A stretch of 64,000 nt of DNA from Nonomuraea lactucae (GCF_003313395.1 NZ_QNFZ01000048.1:1-64000), one strand, 5' to 3'. Counted from the first letter of the stretch, positions 45,558 to 54,876 are shown. The notes: a model not told the origin generated them from the sequence alone. Numbers and translations: made by a program.

Positions 45558-46185
45558 GCTGGTCGAGATAGTTGTAGGCGGTGACGCGTGAGACGCCGAG
45601 CCGCCGGGCGACCCGGTCGACCGAGCGCTTGACGAAGAAGGCCCCCTTCTCGTCCAGATATTTCAGGACTTCGAGCTTGTCGTCCTTGGTCATCAAGGCG
45701 ACGGACTTGCCGGTCTTCTCGATCGCGGTCTCGATGAGGTTGTCGAGCACCTCCACGATGTCGGTGGCGAAGATCTCCTCGCGCTCCGGCGCCTCGTCCC
45801 CGAGCAGGTGCTCGATGTTGGCCCGCGCCGCCTGCAGCGGCGTCATGTCCACGTTGATGCAGAACGCCGCGATCACCCGGCCCTGCTCGTCACGGATGTA
45901 GACCGACGACGAGCGGAGCTCTCGGCCGTCTCCGGTGCGCCCCTTGTAGCCGAACTCGTCGTGGTCGGCCTCCTCCTCCCTGAGCATCTCCAGCCCGAGA
46001 TTGGTGGAGGGTCCGCCGACCTTGCGCCCGGTCACGTGACCGTTCTCGATGGCCGCGATCGAGCTGGCCATGTCGTGCCCGGACAGGTCGTGCAGGACGA
46101 CCTCGCAGTGCGGGCCGACCGCCACCGCGACCGCCTTCATCACGGGACGCAGGATCGCCTCGAGCTCGTCCAGGTTGTTGATCAT
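45532..46185 (-). CDS. YheO-like PAS / helix-turn-helix regulator
   Basis: A 217-residue transcription factor. The N-terminal YheO-type PAS-like domain (VAVGPHCEVVLHDLSGHDMASSIAAIENG, VYIRDEQGRVIAAFCINVDM) senses a small ligand; the C-terminal helix-turn-helix (KGAFFVKRSVDRVARRLGVSRVTAYNYLDQL) binds DNA. ATG at 46185 is used (GAGG upstream); ATG at 46194 is nearly on its ribosome site. It diverges from a sugar ABC transporter across ~110 bp that contain an imperfect inverted repeat CTGTA-N11-TACAG (46219-46239), a possible operator. Confidence 0.87.
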   Translation of the reverse strand: MINNLDELEAILRPVMKAVAVAVGPHCEVVLHDLSGHDMASSIAAIENGHVTGRKVGGPSTNLGLEMLREEEADHDEFGYKGRTGDGRELRSSSVYIRDEQGRVIAAFCINVDMTPLQAARANIEHLLGDEAPEREEIFATDIVEVLDNLIETAIEKTGKSVALMTKDDKLEVLKYLDEKGAFFVKRSVDRVARRLGVSRVTAYNYLDQLNDRRRSR

Positions 46186-46295
46186 CAGCCTCATCCCCCT
46201 GCACAGAATTTCAGTTCACTGTATTGATTAGTTGTACAGAATCTGCGCACACTTAGCCACCAACGTGAACCCCCGGTGTGCGCGATGGAGCGGCC

Positions 46296-47561
46296 ATGAG
46301 AACACGACCCGTCCTGCTCGCCGCCGTGCTCGGCACGGCGCTGCTGGCTGCGACCGCATGCGGCGGTGGCGGTGGCGAGGGCAAGCCCGCCGCCGAAGGT
46401 GGACAACTCGTCTTCGCCAACTTCCAGTGGCTGGAGCCCAACAGAGGTGAACAGCTGTGGAAGGCCGTCACCGGCTACCAGCAGGCCAACCCTAAGGCCA
46501 CGATGAAGCAGCAGGCGATCACCCGCAAGGACTACGAGAGCACGCTCAAGACCCAGATGGGCGCGCGCGGCGGCCCCGACATCCTCGTCATCCCCGACAC
46601 GTTCTTCCCCGAGCTGGCCCAGGCCGGGCTCCTCGAACCCGTCGGCGACGCCCTCGGCCCCGACGAGAAGGGCCGGCTCAACACCACCAACCAGGCGGCC
46701 ACCTACAAGGGCGAGCAGCTCGCCTACGCCTGGGAGAACGTCAACTACGCCCTGTTCTGGAACAAGAAGCTGCTCGACGAGGCGGGCGTGCAGCCGCCCA
46801 GGGACATGGCCGGACTCGTCGCCGCCGCCAAGGCCGTCAAGGAGAAGACCGGCAACCCCGGCTTCGCCGTGCGGCACCAGATCAACGAGGAGACGCCCTG
46901 GTGGATCGACTTCTCCAACTGGCCGTACGGCTTCGGCGGCGGCTGGTCGCGTGACGGAAAGCTGACCATCGACTCGCCGGAGAACGTCGCCGCGCTGACG
47001 GCGTACAAGCAGATGTACGCCAGCGGCGCGATGCCCGTGGGCGACGACGCCTCCACGTTCAGGTCGAAGTTCCAGCAGGGCAAGATCGGCATGATGATCG
47101 ACAACAGCTCCGCGCTGTTCACGATGGTCAACGGCAACGCGACGGTGCCGAGCACCTCCGGCGTGGGAGCCGCGCCGCTGCCCTTCCCCGGTAAGGGGTC
47201 GAGCCGGGCCAGCTTCTTCGTCGGCATCAACAAGAACAGCCCGAACAAGGCGCTCGCCAAGGACTGGCTGAAGTGGTTCTTCTCGGCGAAGGCGCAGGAG
47301 ACGGCCGCCGCGGCGCTCGGCGCCAGCGTGATCGGCACCGACGCGCAGCCGCCGCAGGCGTTCCTGTCGGCGAACCCGTGGGTGCCGGTCTTCCGCGACC
47401 AGGCCGCCGGCTCGCAGGACGCCGTGATCGACGGTTTCGAGACCAAGACACCGCGGATCAGGCACATCGTGCTCCAGCAGGTGGAGAGGGTGCTCGTGCA
47501 GAACGCGGATCCCGCCGCCGCGCTGAAGCAGGCGCAGCAGGAGGCGGAGAAGCTCGGGTGA
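46296..47561 (+). CDS. ABC transporter sugar-binding lipoprotein
   Basis: A 421-residue extracellular solute-binding protein (family 1, carbohydrate type). Lipoprotein signal with lipobox LLAATACGGG; then FANFQWLEPNRGEQLWKAV, DILVIPDTFFPELAQAGLLEP, YAWENVNYALFWNKKLLDEAG and a C-terminal lobe. The ligand is not readable. ATG at 46296 has GGAG 5 nt upstream; a GTG at 46278 is less likely. First gene of a four-gene import operon; the next gene starts inside its stop. Confidence 0.9.
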   Translation: MRTRPVLLAAVLGTALLAATACGGGGGEGKPAAEGGQLVFANFQWLEPNRGEQLWKAVTGYQQANPKATMKQQAITRKDYESTLKTQMGARGGPDILVIPDTFFPELAQAGLLEPVGDALGPDEKGRLNTTNQAATYKGEQLAYAWENVNYALFWNKKLLDEAGVQPPRDMAGLVAAAKAVKEKTGNPGFAVRHQINEETPWWIDFSNWPYGFGGGWSRDGKLTIDSPENVAALTAYKQMYASGAMPVGDDASTFRSKFQQGKIGMMIDNSSALFTMVNGNATVPSTSGVGAAPLPFPGKGSSRASFFVGINKNSPNKALAKDWLKWFFSAKAQETAAAALGASVIGTDAQPPQAFLSANPWVPVFRDQAAGSQDAVIDGFETKTPRIRHIVLQQVERVLVQNADPAAALKQAQQEAEKLG

Positions 47562-48448
47562 TCGAGAACCCCGGGGCGGCGAGGCGCCTGCCGTACCTCT
47601 TCGTCGGCGGCGCGGCGGTCTACCTCGTGCTGCTGACCGCCGCGCCCCTGCTCAACGGCCTCTGGCTGAGCGTCACCGACGCGCAGTTGCTGAACCCGAC
47701 GGGCGGGTCGTTCATCGGGTTCCAGCACTACGCGAGGCTCTTCGGCGATCCGGGGTTCTACCACTCGCTGTACGTCACGCTCGTCTACACCGCCGCGGTG
47801 GTCGCCGGCTCGCTGCTGCTCGGCACCGTGGCCGCCGTCCTGCTCAACCGGTCCTTCCCCGGCCGTACGGCCGCGCGGACCGTGCTGACGATGCCGTGGG
47901 CGGTGCCCACCGTGGCGGTGAGCCTGATCTTCGTGTGGATCTACAACAACGACAGCGGCGTGCTGAACCGGCTGGTGCGCGCTCTCGGGTTCGACGCGCA
48001 GGGGTGGCTGACCGACACCTCGTGGGCCCTGGTCGCGGTGACGGCGGCCTCGGTCTGGAAGGTCTTCCCCTTCGTGATGCTGGTCGTGCTGGCGGCGCTG
48101 CAGTCGGTGCCCGACGAGCTGTACGAGTCGTCGCGGGTGGACGGGGCCGACGCGCTCAACACGTTCAGGCAGATCGTGTTCCCGTACCTGCTGCCCATGC
48201 TGCGGGTGGCGGCGCTGCTGATGACGATCTGGTCACTGCGGCGCTTCGACATCGTGTGGCTGCTCACGCAGGGCGGACCGGTGGAGGCCACGAACACCGT
48301 GGTGATCAGCGTCTACCGGGAGTCGTTCATCAACTCCGACCTCGGCCTGTCGGCGGCCATCGGCGCCGTGGGCCTGGTCCTGTCCACTGTGGTGACCGTG
48401 GCGCACTTCGCGCTGGAAAGGCGCTCGAAGGAGAGTGAGGCGTGGTGA
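47558..48448 (+). CDS. ABC sugar transporter permease 1 (MalF type)
   Basis: A 296-residue membrane protein with six predicted helices and the EAA loop ELYESSRVDGADALNTFRQIVFPYLLP that docks the ATPase. GTG start within a GTGA overlap with the binding-protein stop. Its 3' end overlaps the second permease gene by 7 nt. Confidence 0.9.
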   Translation: MIENPGAARRLPYLFVGGAAVYLVLLTAAPLLNGLWLSVTDAQLLNPTGGSFIGFQHYARLFGDPGFYHSLYVTLVYTAAVVAGSLLLGTVAAVLLNRSFPGRTAARTVLTMPWAVPTVAVSLIFVWIYNNDSGVLNRLVRALGFDAQGWLTDTSWALVAVTAASVWKVFPFVMLVVLAALQSVPDELYESSRVDGADALNTFRQIVFPYLLPMLRVAALLMTIWSLRRFDIVWLLTQGGPVEATNTVVISVYRESFINSDLGLSAAIGAVGLVLSTVVTVAHFALERRSKESEAW

Positions 48449-49269
48449 CCCGTTCGCGGCGGTTCGGGGTGCTGCGGGCCCTGGTGGTGCTGGTGCTCGT
48501 GGCCGTGGTGGGCTTTCCGCTCTACTGGATGGTGACCACGGCCACCCGGCGCAACCAGGAGATCTTCGCCGGCGACGCGCCGCTGGTGCCGGATCCGGCG
48601 CGGCTGGGCGAGCTGTTCTCCGGGCTCGGGCCCATGCTGGACTGGCTGGCCAACAGCGCTTTCGTGGCGTTCGGTACGACGCTGCTGAGCCTGCTGATGG
48701 CCGTACTGGCGGCCTACGCTCTGTCGCGGTACCGGTTCAGGGGTCGGGGCGTCTTCGGGTTCGCGCTGTTCGCGACGCAGATGCTGCCTGAGGCGCTGAT
48801 CGTCGTCCCGCTTTATGCCATTTTTTTGGTACTTGGGCTGCTGAACGATCTGGGCGGGCTGGTGCTGGCGAACACCGCGTTCGCCATGCCCGTCGCGGTC
48901 TGGATCCTCAAGAGCGCCATAGACCGCATTCCGGTCGAGATCGAGGAGTCGGCCCGGGTGGACGGGTGCCCGCGGTACGCGGTGCTGCCGCAGGTCGTGC
49001 TGCCGCTGGTGATGCCGTCAGTGGCGGCCGCGGCCGTCATCTCGTTCTTCGACGGGTGGAACGAGTTTCTCTTCGCCAACACGTTCATGGTCGACAAGGA
49101 GAAATGGCCCGCCTCCAAGGGGCTGGCCTCCTATGTCGGCGAGTTCGTCACGCCGCTGGGCACGGTGATGTCGGCCGCGCTGGTCTTCACGCTGCCGGCC
49201 ATCGTCTTCTTCCTGCTGGTGCAGCGGCGGATCGTCAGCGGGCTCACGTCCGGGTCCGTGAAGGGGTAG
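48442..49269 (+). CDS. ABC sugar transporter permease 2 (MalG type)
   Basis: A 275-residue membrane protein with six helices and the EAA loop EIEESARVDGCPRYAVLPQVVLPLVMP. Two adjacent GTG codons (48442, 48445) are possible starts; 48442 is better spaced (8 nt) from GGAG, the other gives a classical GTGA overlap. The gene contains an AT-rich patch (a run of seven T near 48823) unusual for this window. Confidence 0.9.
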   Translation: MVTRSRRFGVLRALVVLVLVAVVGFPLYWMVTTATRRNQEIFAGDAPLVPDPARLGELFSGLGPMLDWLANSAFVAFGTTLLSLLMAVLAAYALSRYRFRGRGVFGFALFATQMLPEALIVVPLYAIFLVLGLLNDLGGLVLANTAFAMPVAVWILKSAIDRIPVEIEESARVDGCPRYAVLPQVVLPLVMPSVAAAAVISFFDGWNEFLFANTFMVDKEKWPASKGLASYVGEFVTPLGTVMSAALVFTLPAIVFFLLVQRRIVSGLTSGSVKG

Positions 49270-49276
49270 GTGCCAG

Positions 49277-50392
49277 GTGCCTCGCATCGTGTTCGACGGT
49301 GTTTCGAAGTCGTACGGCGACACATCCGTCATTACTGATTTTTCAGCAGAGGTGGAGGATCAGGAGTTTTTGGTGCTTCTGGGCCCCTCAGGGTGCGGCA
49401 AGTCCACCATGCTCCGCATGATCGCCGGCCTCACGGACATCACCTCCGGGTCGCTGGAGTTCGACGGCCGCCAGGTCAACGCCCTGGAGCCGCGCGACCG
49501 CCGGATCGCCTTCGTCTTCCAGTCGTACGCGCTGTACCCGCACATGACGGTCCGCGCGAACATCGCCTTCCCCCTCCTCATGAACCGCTTCCGCTGGTAC
49601 CACCACCTGCCGGTGGCCAACTCCCTCATGCGCCGCCGATTCCTGCGCGACCCCGCCGTGAACGCCAAGGTCGAGGAGGTGGCCGCGATGATGGAGCTCA
49701 CCGACCACCTCGACCGCCGCCCCCGCACACTCTCCGGCGGCCAGCGCCAGCGCGTAGCCGTCGCCCGCGCGCTCGTCCGCGAACCCGCCCTGTACCTCCT
49801 CGACGAGCCCCTCTCGAACCTCGACGCCAAACTCCGCACCCAGATGCGCGCCGAGATCGCCGCCCTCTACCACCGGGTCCGCAAGACCTTCGTGTACGTC
49901 ACGCACGACCAGGTCGAGGCCATGACCATGGGCACCCGCATCATCGTGCTCAACGACGGCACGATCCAGCAGTACGGCACCCCGAAGGAGATCTACGACC
50001 GCCCCGCCAACACCTTCGTGGCCCGCTTCATCGGCAGCCCGCCCATGAACCTCATCCCCTGCACCCCGACCGGCGACACCCTCACCACCCCCGGCGGCCC
50101 CCTCCCCCTCCGTGCCCCCACCCCCGACCCCGTCCTCCTCGGCGTCCGCGCGGAGAAGGTCACCCTCAGCACCTCCCCCGGCGGCCTACGCGCCCGGATC
50201 GTGGTCGTCGAACACCTCGGCGCGGAGACCGTCATCGGCTTCAACCTGGGCGACTCCCGCGACCTCCACTACGCCCGCATGCCCGGCGACGTCACCTTCA
50301 CCCCGGACACCACCTGCCGCGCCGACCTGGACCTCAACGGCGCCTCCTGGTTCGCCCCGGAAACCGGCGCCCGCCTCGATCCGTTACTGTGA
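49277..50392 (+). CDS. ABC sugar transporter ATPase (MsmK/UgpC type)
   Basis: A 371-residue cytoplasmic ATPase that energises the adjacent permeases: Walker A LLGPSGCGKSTMLRM, Q-loop FVFQSYALYPHMTV, signature TLSGGQRQRVAVARAL, Walker B LYLLDEPLSNLDA, H-loop VYVTHDQVEAMT, then a C-terminal OB-type (TOBE) regulatory domain. There is a ~20-residue insertion after the Q-loop (NRFRWYHHLPVANSLMRRRF) compared with typical MsmK. GTG at 49277 follows GGTAGG. Last gene of the operon, 56 bp before tRNA-Lys. Confidence 0.92.
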   Translation: MPRIVFDGVSKSYGDTSVITDFSAEVEDQEFLVLLGPSGCGKSTMLRMIAGLTDITSGSLEFDGRQVNALEPRDRRIAFVFQSYALYPHMTVRANIAFPLLMNRFRWYHHLPVANSLMRRRFLRDPAVNAKVEEVAAMMELTDHLDRRPRTLSGGQRQRVAVARALVREPALYLLDEPLSNLDAKLRTQMRAEIAALYHRVRKTFVYVTHDQVEAMTMGTRIIVLNDGTIQQYGTPKEIYDRPANTFVARFIGSPPMNLIPCTPTGDTLTTPGGPLPLRAPTPDPVLLGVRAEKVTLSTSPGGLRARIVVVEHLGAETVIGFNLGDSRDLHYARMPGDVTFTPDTTCRADLDLNGASWFAPETGARLDPLL

Positions 50393-50448
50393 GGGGGCGG
50401 GAACGGCGTCGCGCCGCGGGCGGTAGTCTCTGTACCCTTGCTGTGCAT

Positions 50449-50521
50449 GGGGCGTTAGCTCAATTGGCAGAGCTGCGGACTTTTAATCCGTAGGTTCCGG
50501 GTTCGAGCCCCGGGCGCCCTA
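50449..50521 (+). tRNA. tRNA-Lys (anticodon TTT)
   Basis: Cloverleaf: acceptor GGGGCGT/GCGCCCT (two G-T wobbles), D arm GCTC/GAGC, anticodon stem GCGGA/TCCGT with loop CTTTTAA, T arm CCGGG/CCCGG with TTCGAGC, discriminator A. CCA is not encoded. A broken integrase follows, so its 3' end is a likely old attachment site. Confidence 0.95.
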
Positions 50522-50592
50522 CCTCACTGAACTGGGCGGACTCCCCTTTTGTTGATCGGGAAATCCGCCCAGGGGTGCAATATGGGTTGCAA

Positions 50593-51200
50593 TCAGCCGT
50601 CCCACAGAGCGCGACCCATGCACGCCGCCGCCTCCGTGGCGAGGGTCTCCGTGATGTGCGTGTAGCGCTTGGTCGTGGTCAGTTGGGAGTGGCCAAGGAC
50701 GGCCTGGACCACGCGGATGTCCACGCCCTGTTCGAGTGCAGGGTCGCGGCAGTATGCCGGGCGTCGTGGACTCGGGCGTCCTTGTCGATGTCGGCTTCCT
50801 TGAGGATCTCTTTCCACTCGTCCCAGTCGTCGCCGGCGTCTAGCGGGTTTCCGTCCGGCATGCACCAGACGAGGTCCCACTCCTGCCACCTCTCCCCTGC
50901 GGCTTCCCGTTCAACCTGCTGGGCTTCCTTCTGGAGCTTGAGCAGCGCGATCAACGGAGGCGGGAGGGCGATCTTGCCCTTGCCCTTGCCCTTGCCCTTC
51001 GGCTTCACGAACGTCCAGCCGCTCACCTGCTTGGGGCATGCAACCGCGTGCTTGGCGCAGTCGGGCGGGCAGAACTTGGCCTTGGGGCAGTCCTTGGGGC
51101 CGGGTAGCGGTGAAGTCGCTCGCCGCAGGCATGCGGCTCTTCGCAGCCGTGCCGATACCGGAGGCGCTTGGCAGCTCGACCAGTGGCGCAGCACACCTCT
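50593..51200 (-). pseudogene. Tyrosine recombinase (integrase), frameshifted remnant
   Basis: Three frames together read as the catalytic part of an actinomycete integrase. First piece (~51200-51120): KRLRYRHGCEEPHACGERLH. Second piece: a Cys-rich stretch, FVKPKGKGKGKGKIALPPPL and HDARHTAATL with the active His and Arg. Third piece (to 50593): VDIRVVQAVLGHSQLTTTKR followed by the Tyr nucleophile. A one-base loss near 50737-50741 separates the last two; a second shift lies near 51110. The N-terminus is not recognised. Position beside tRNA-Lys is that of AICE/ICE integrases; the element is presumably immobile. Confidence 0.75.
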
Positions 51201-51236
51201 GGTTGCCGAGTTCCACACGGCAAATTCTGGCACCAC

Positions 51237-51664
51237 GGTGGCGAGAAGATCGTCTACTGTCCCGACTCCGCCGCTGCGAAGCTCCGGGAAGACCTCGGCG
51301 ACCTCGCCGGCGTAATCAGCCGTGGCCCCACATCGATGTATTCGCCACCGACATCGAACCGCCTGATGTCCGTCGTCTTGTGCGAGGAGCACGTGAGTGC
51401 CCAGTCCGCCGCCGGTCCGATCTCCTGGAGACGCAGTCGCTTCTTTCGATTGATCCCGCGAGCGCGACCGCGGGTGCGGAGACAGCCCAGGGCGGCTTTC
51501 TGACTGGGAGCAGGTCCTGTTACTCCAAGATCACTCAACCGAACATGACGACGCTCCTTGTCCAGCGCGGGGGCGTCGTCATGTTCAGGATCAGAGCAAG
51601 TCATAAGCCCAAGAAGTGCCTGACATCGTGCGGCGGACTCTAGAAAGTCAGCCCTGCGAGCATG
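51237..51664. other. Region without a recognised gene
   Basis: About 430 bp upstream of the integrase remnant. Open frames exist on both strands but none has typical codon bias or a recognisable motif; it may include the degraded integrase N-terminus. Confidence 0.4.
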
Positions 51665-51916
51665 TCAGCTTTTGCGCACAAGCTTGCCTTCTTCGTTGAC
51701 TCGATGCGCTAGCAACTCCTTGAGCAGCGCCTCATCGTCCTCTTGCCGGCGGAGCTCGCTCGTCAAGGAGACATCCTTCCAGAGCCGCTGCCCTTCCAGG
51801 GCCACAAGGGTCGCCTTGCCCTCATCCCCATTACCGAGTTCCGACTGACCGCCGAATGACCCACCGAGGATATTGCCATAATCATCGGTGATCAGCGTGA
51901 CGTTATTTAGGTTCAT
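51665..51916 (-). CDS. Small low-GC protein of unknown function, gene 2 of a pair
   Basis: An 83-residue protein: a short beta-like N-terminus with glycines (LITDDYGNILGGSFGGQSEL) and a charged helical C-terminus (ELRRQEDDEALLKELLAHRV). ATG at 51916 follows AAGGGA by 7 nt. GC content is visibly lower than the rest of the window, pointing to horizontal origin. It starts 20 nt after the stop of the upstream small gene, so the two are probably co-transcribed. I do not recognise the family. Confidence 0.65.
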   Translation of the reverse strand: MNLNNVTLITDDYGNILGGSFGGQSELGNGDEGKATLVALEGQRLWKDVSLTSELRRQEDDEALLKELLAHRVNEEGKLVRKS

Positions 51917-51936
51917 ATTGTTGTCCCTTTTGATAG

Positions 51937-52209
51937 TCAGCTATTGGCAGCGTGGGTGCGAAACCAAAGCCCGACGGTGTTGCCGTTCGTGACAGTGAAG
52001 TGATAGAAGCATCGGCTAGTGAGGCCATCAGGGTTTGTCGAGGTGAACCGAACATGCCCCAGCGATCCATTCATTGCCCAGTTGAGCAGCTGCGGAACCG
52101 CACCGAGCACGATGGGGCCGCGGTAGGCTTCATTCGCATATCGCCACTGGTAACCGAGGGTCGTGTTGCCGGCGATGAAAAAGTCTGTTGAGTCGTAGGA
52201 TACGGTCAT
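51937..52209 (-). CDS. Small low-GC protein of unknown function, gene 1 of a pair
   Basis: A 90-residue, probably all-beta protein rich in aromatic residues, Asn, Thr and Gly (YDSTDFFIAGNTTLGYQWRY, NGNTVGLWFRTHAANS), with no signal peptide. ATG at 52209 stands 5 nt after a perfect AGGAGG. Codon use and GC (near 50 percent) differ strongly from neighbours. The fold is compatible with a small jelly-roll or lectin-like module, but that is only an impression. No homologue recognised. Confidence 0.68.
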   Translation of the reverse strand: MTVSYDSTDFFIAGNTTLGYQWRYANEAYRGPIVLGAVPQLLNWAMNGSLGHVRFTSTNPDGLTSRCFYHFTVTNGNTVGLWFRTHAANS

Positions 52210-52251
52210 TGAGGCCTCCTGATATGTCGTGGTCAAGACACTGAGGCGCAC

Positions 52252-52755
52252 GGAATTGGAGTATCCCGGTAGCTGTCACGCACAGGCCCCCGCGCCTGAC
52301 TCGAAATCCGACGTACCCGATAGTTTTAGCGCAAGAACGCTACAACAACTAAAGATTTTCTTTGGAAAGCATGTCAGGTTCGTCATGCGGCGGCCCACAC
52401 CCTGTATCGGCGCTCTGGACAACCACAGCATTCCGGGCCACCGGTCCGGATGCCGAGCGGCACGAAATATTGCCCTGTTAGACCCGCCAGGGTTGGCGGA
52501 CACTGTTTCGACTAAGCCGACATGAACGCCTCAAGCACAAGACCACGAGCCAGGCGTCAACGATCGACGTCGGTCGCACACAACTGCCTAGCCCGCTGTG
52601 CGGGTCGCACGCTGCGCGTGCGGCCTGGGGCCGTTCTCGCGCGCGGCCCGACACTCGGGCCGCGCCACCCCTGCTGTTATCCCAAGATCCGGAACATATG
52701 CGGAACGAGAGTGGCACAGCCTGATCACAACGACGCTCCACCATCCGCCAAGAAT
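52252..52755. other. Region without a recognised gene
   Basis: About 500 bp upstream of the low-GC gene pair, including an AT-rich patch near 52325-52370 that could hold their promoter. No credible coding frame on either strand. Confidence 0.4.
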
Positions 52756-53050
52756 TTATGAAACTGCGCCGCGTGCCGCGCGTCGTGGGATCATCGCCAC
52801 GGCTGCCTTAGCCGACTCGGCGGCCAACTCGGGGTGTCGGTGGTGAACCAGAACTGCCGGTGTCCCAGGTGCGCCGACACGTCCTTCATGACGGCGCCGG
52901 CCGCCGGCATGACGGTGGCCGCGCAGTGCCGGAGGTCGTGCAGCCGTAGGGGCGGCAATCCGGACTTCTTGATCAGCCACTCGAAGTGGTCAGACAGCTT
53001 GTCTGGATCAAGCGTTTGATCAGCATGCCCGCCTTGGGGAGGGCACCGCC
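52756..53050 (-). pseudogene. Second tyrosine recombinase, C-terminal fragment
   Basis: The minus strand reads SDHFEWLIKKSGLPPLRLHD then LRHCAATVMPAAGAVMKDVS and AHLGHRQFWFTTDT, the C-terminal catalytic segment of a Streptomyces-type integrase. The expected Tyr after TTDT is missing; a frameshift leads to the tail ELAAESAKAAVAMIPRRAA in another frame. The N-terminal two thirds are absent. It differs in sequence from the remnant beside tRNA-Lys, so two elements have decayed here. Confidence 0.65.
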
Positions 53051-53245
53051 GCATGCGCGATCCGATCAGCGCGGCAAGATTAGGTCTCGAGCGTGGATGT
53101 CCCGTCGGGGGGAGGATGGCGGCCCGCATCAGCGAGCGAGGTGCTCAGCTATAACGCTCCACAAATAGATAAATGGTATGAGGCGGTCCGAGTATCCAGG
53201 CATATCGTCGCGTCACCCCCAGTCACACGAAAGGACTGCCAGCTG

Positions 53246-54430
53246 ATGCGACGACTCACGATGGCAGCCACGGTGGTGTTCGTCGCGGTAACCACCGCGA
53301 CGCCCGCCAACGCCGCGCCCCCAGCCTTACCATCCCAGCCCTCGCCCCAGACGGCCCAAGCCGTGACAGCCGCCGATCCGGCACCTGAGGTGGTCGGTAC
53401 CGAGCAGGCCGTATCCCGGCGGCTCGGCGCGAATCGCACCAGCACCACAATCCGGCATGCCGACGCCACCTACGTCAAGGTCCACATCGACGAACTCCTG
53501 TTACGGCCCGGCGACTACATCACCGTGTCAGACCCTGCCGGGCGCGAAACCCACACCTACCTCTCCGACCCCACACGCGTACAGCGGCCCGAAAACTCCG
53601 CCGCGACCACCGCCGACCGCGGCTTCTGGGCGATGTCGGTCGAGGGCGACACCGCGGTCGTGACGCTGCACAGCCCGACGCGCGGCATCGGATCGTACGT
53701 TCGCCTCGACCGGATCGCACGAGGCTTCACCCCAGCGGAGTTCGCGGCGCGCGACGCCGTCCGGCCCCTGTCCATCTGCGGCGCCAATGACTATCGCGAC
53801 GCGGTCTGCTACCGGTCCAGCCATCCGACGGAGTACCAGCGCTCCCGCGCGGTGGCCCGGCTGCTCATCGGCGGCACCAGCGCCTGCACCGGCTGGCGGG
53901 TCGGGCCGAACAATCGGTTGCTGACGAACAACCACTGCGTCAGTACGACCAGTGGCGTCAGGCAGACCGAGATCCAGTTCAACTATGACTGCCCGACGTG
54001 CGGCGGCACCGGTGCCAACCCGGTGACCAAGGTCGTGGGCGAGCAGATGCTGAAGACCAGCCCGCTGTCCAGCCTCGACTACACGCTGCTCACCGTGCAG
54101 AACTTCGGCGCCATCTCCAGCTTCGGCTACCTGGAGCTCGACGCTCGCCGCCCCCTGCAGGGCGAGCAGATCTACATCGCCGGGCACCCGCGCGCGGCCG
54201 TGAAGAAGCTCTCCATCACCAGCGACCGGAACAACGGGAACTGCGTCATCGACAGGCCCGTCAGCGGCGTCAACAGCGGCTACCTCTGTGACACCGAAGG
54301 CGGCTCGTCGGGTTCGCCGGTCATCGCCCGCTCCACGCACAGGGTGATCGCGCTCCATCACCTGGGGGGCTGTCCCAACGAGGGAACCCGCATCGAGCTG
54401 ATCAAGCCGGAAATCGACGGCATACTCTGA
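53246..54430 (+). CDS. Secreted trypsin-like serine protease (lysyl-endopeptidase-like)
   Basis: A 394-residue protein with a Sec signal peptide (MRRLTMAATVVFVAVTTATP, cleavage after ANA) and a ~150-residue pro-region before the protease domain. Triad candidates: His in RLLTNNHCVS, Asp in SSLDYTLLTV, Ser in EGGSSGSPVIA. Multiple Cys (CGANDYRDAVC, CTGW/HC, CPTC, CVID/C) suggest disulfides as in lysyl endopeptidase. ATG at 53246 has a weak AAAGGA upstream. It follows integrase debris, so it may have arrived with an element. Confidence 0.87.
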   Translation: MRRLTMAATVVFVAVTTATPANAAPPALPSQPSPQTAQAVTAADPAPEVVGTEQAVSRRLGANRTSTTIRHADATYVKVHIDELLLRPGDYITVSDPAGRETHTYLSDPTRVQRPENSAATTADRGFWAMSVEGDTAVVTLHSPTRGIGSYVRLDRIARGFTPAEFAARDAVRPLSICGANDYRDAVCYRSSHPTEYQRSRAVARLLIGGTSACTGWRVGPNNRLLTNNHCVSTTSGVRQTEIQFNYDCPTCGGTGANPVTKVVGEQMLKTSPLSSLDYTLLTVQNFGAISSFGYLELDARRPLQGEQIYIAGHPRAAVKKLSITSDRNNGNCVIDRPVSGVNSGYLCDTEGGSSGSPVIARSTHRVIALHHLGGCPNEGTRIELIKPEIDGIL

Positions 54431-54876
54431 CCGGCGCGAGCGTGCTCTGAAGAGACTGCGGTGCCGCGGGCCCTGGACGGCTGCCCGGCCGCGGCCGGCA
54501 CGCTCAGGGCCTGACACCACGCCCGGCCCGGGGACCCCATGGGCCCTGGGCCGGATCGGACGTTACAGGCCGCCTCCGGCACCCTCGGGGTCCAGGCGGG
54601 TCAGCCCTATACGGGGATCCAGTCGAGCGTGACCGCCAGGATGACGAAAGGCGACGGCCGCGTAGCCCACGACGAACGCGATGATCGTGGCCAGGATAGA
54701 CGGTGGTCTGGGTGCGCCAGTCGACGCTCATGGACGACCCCGCCCGCACCGCCGACATCGCCAAGGCCTTCGCCAAGGTGCTGTCGATCTGACGAGGCGC
54801 GCCGGTCCAGGTCACTCTGGGACTGCCGATGTCCGTGGATTTCCGGCATTCCTCCTGTCACGGAGATCGCCGTCTG
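54431..54876. other. Degenerate intergenic region
   Basis: About 450 bp. Short coding-like scraps are visible: a hydrophobic minus-strand piece near 54600-54700 (ILATIIAFVVGYAAVA) that reads like the end of a membrane protein broken by a frameshift, and a plus-strand piece 54703-54792 (TADIAKAFAKVLSI then stop). Neither can be assigned. Confidence 0.35.
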
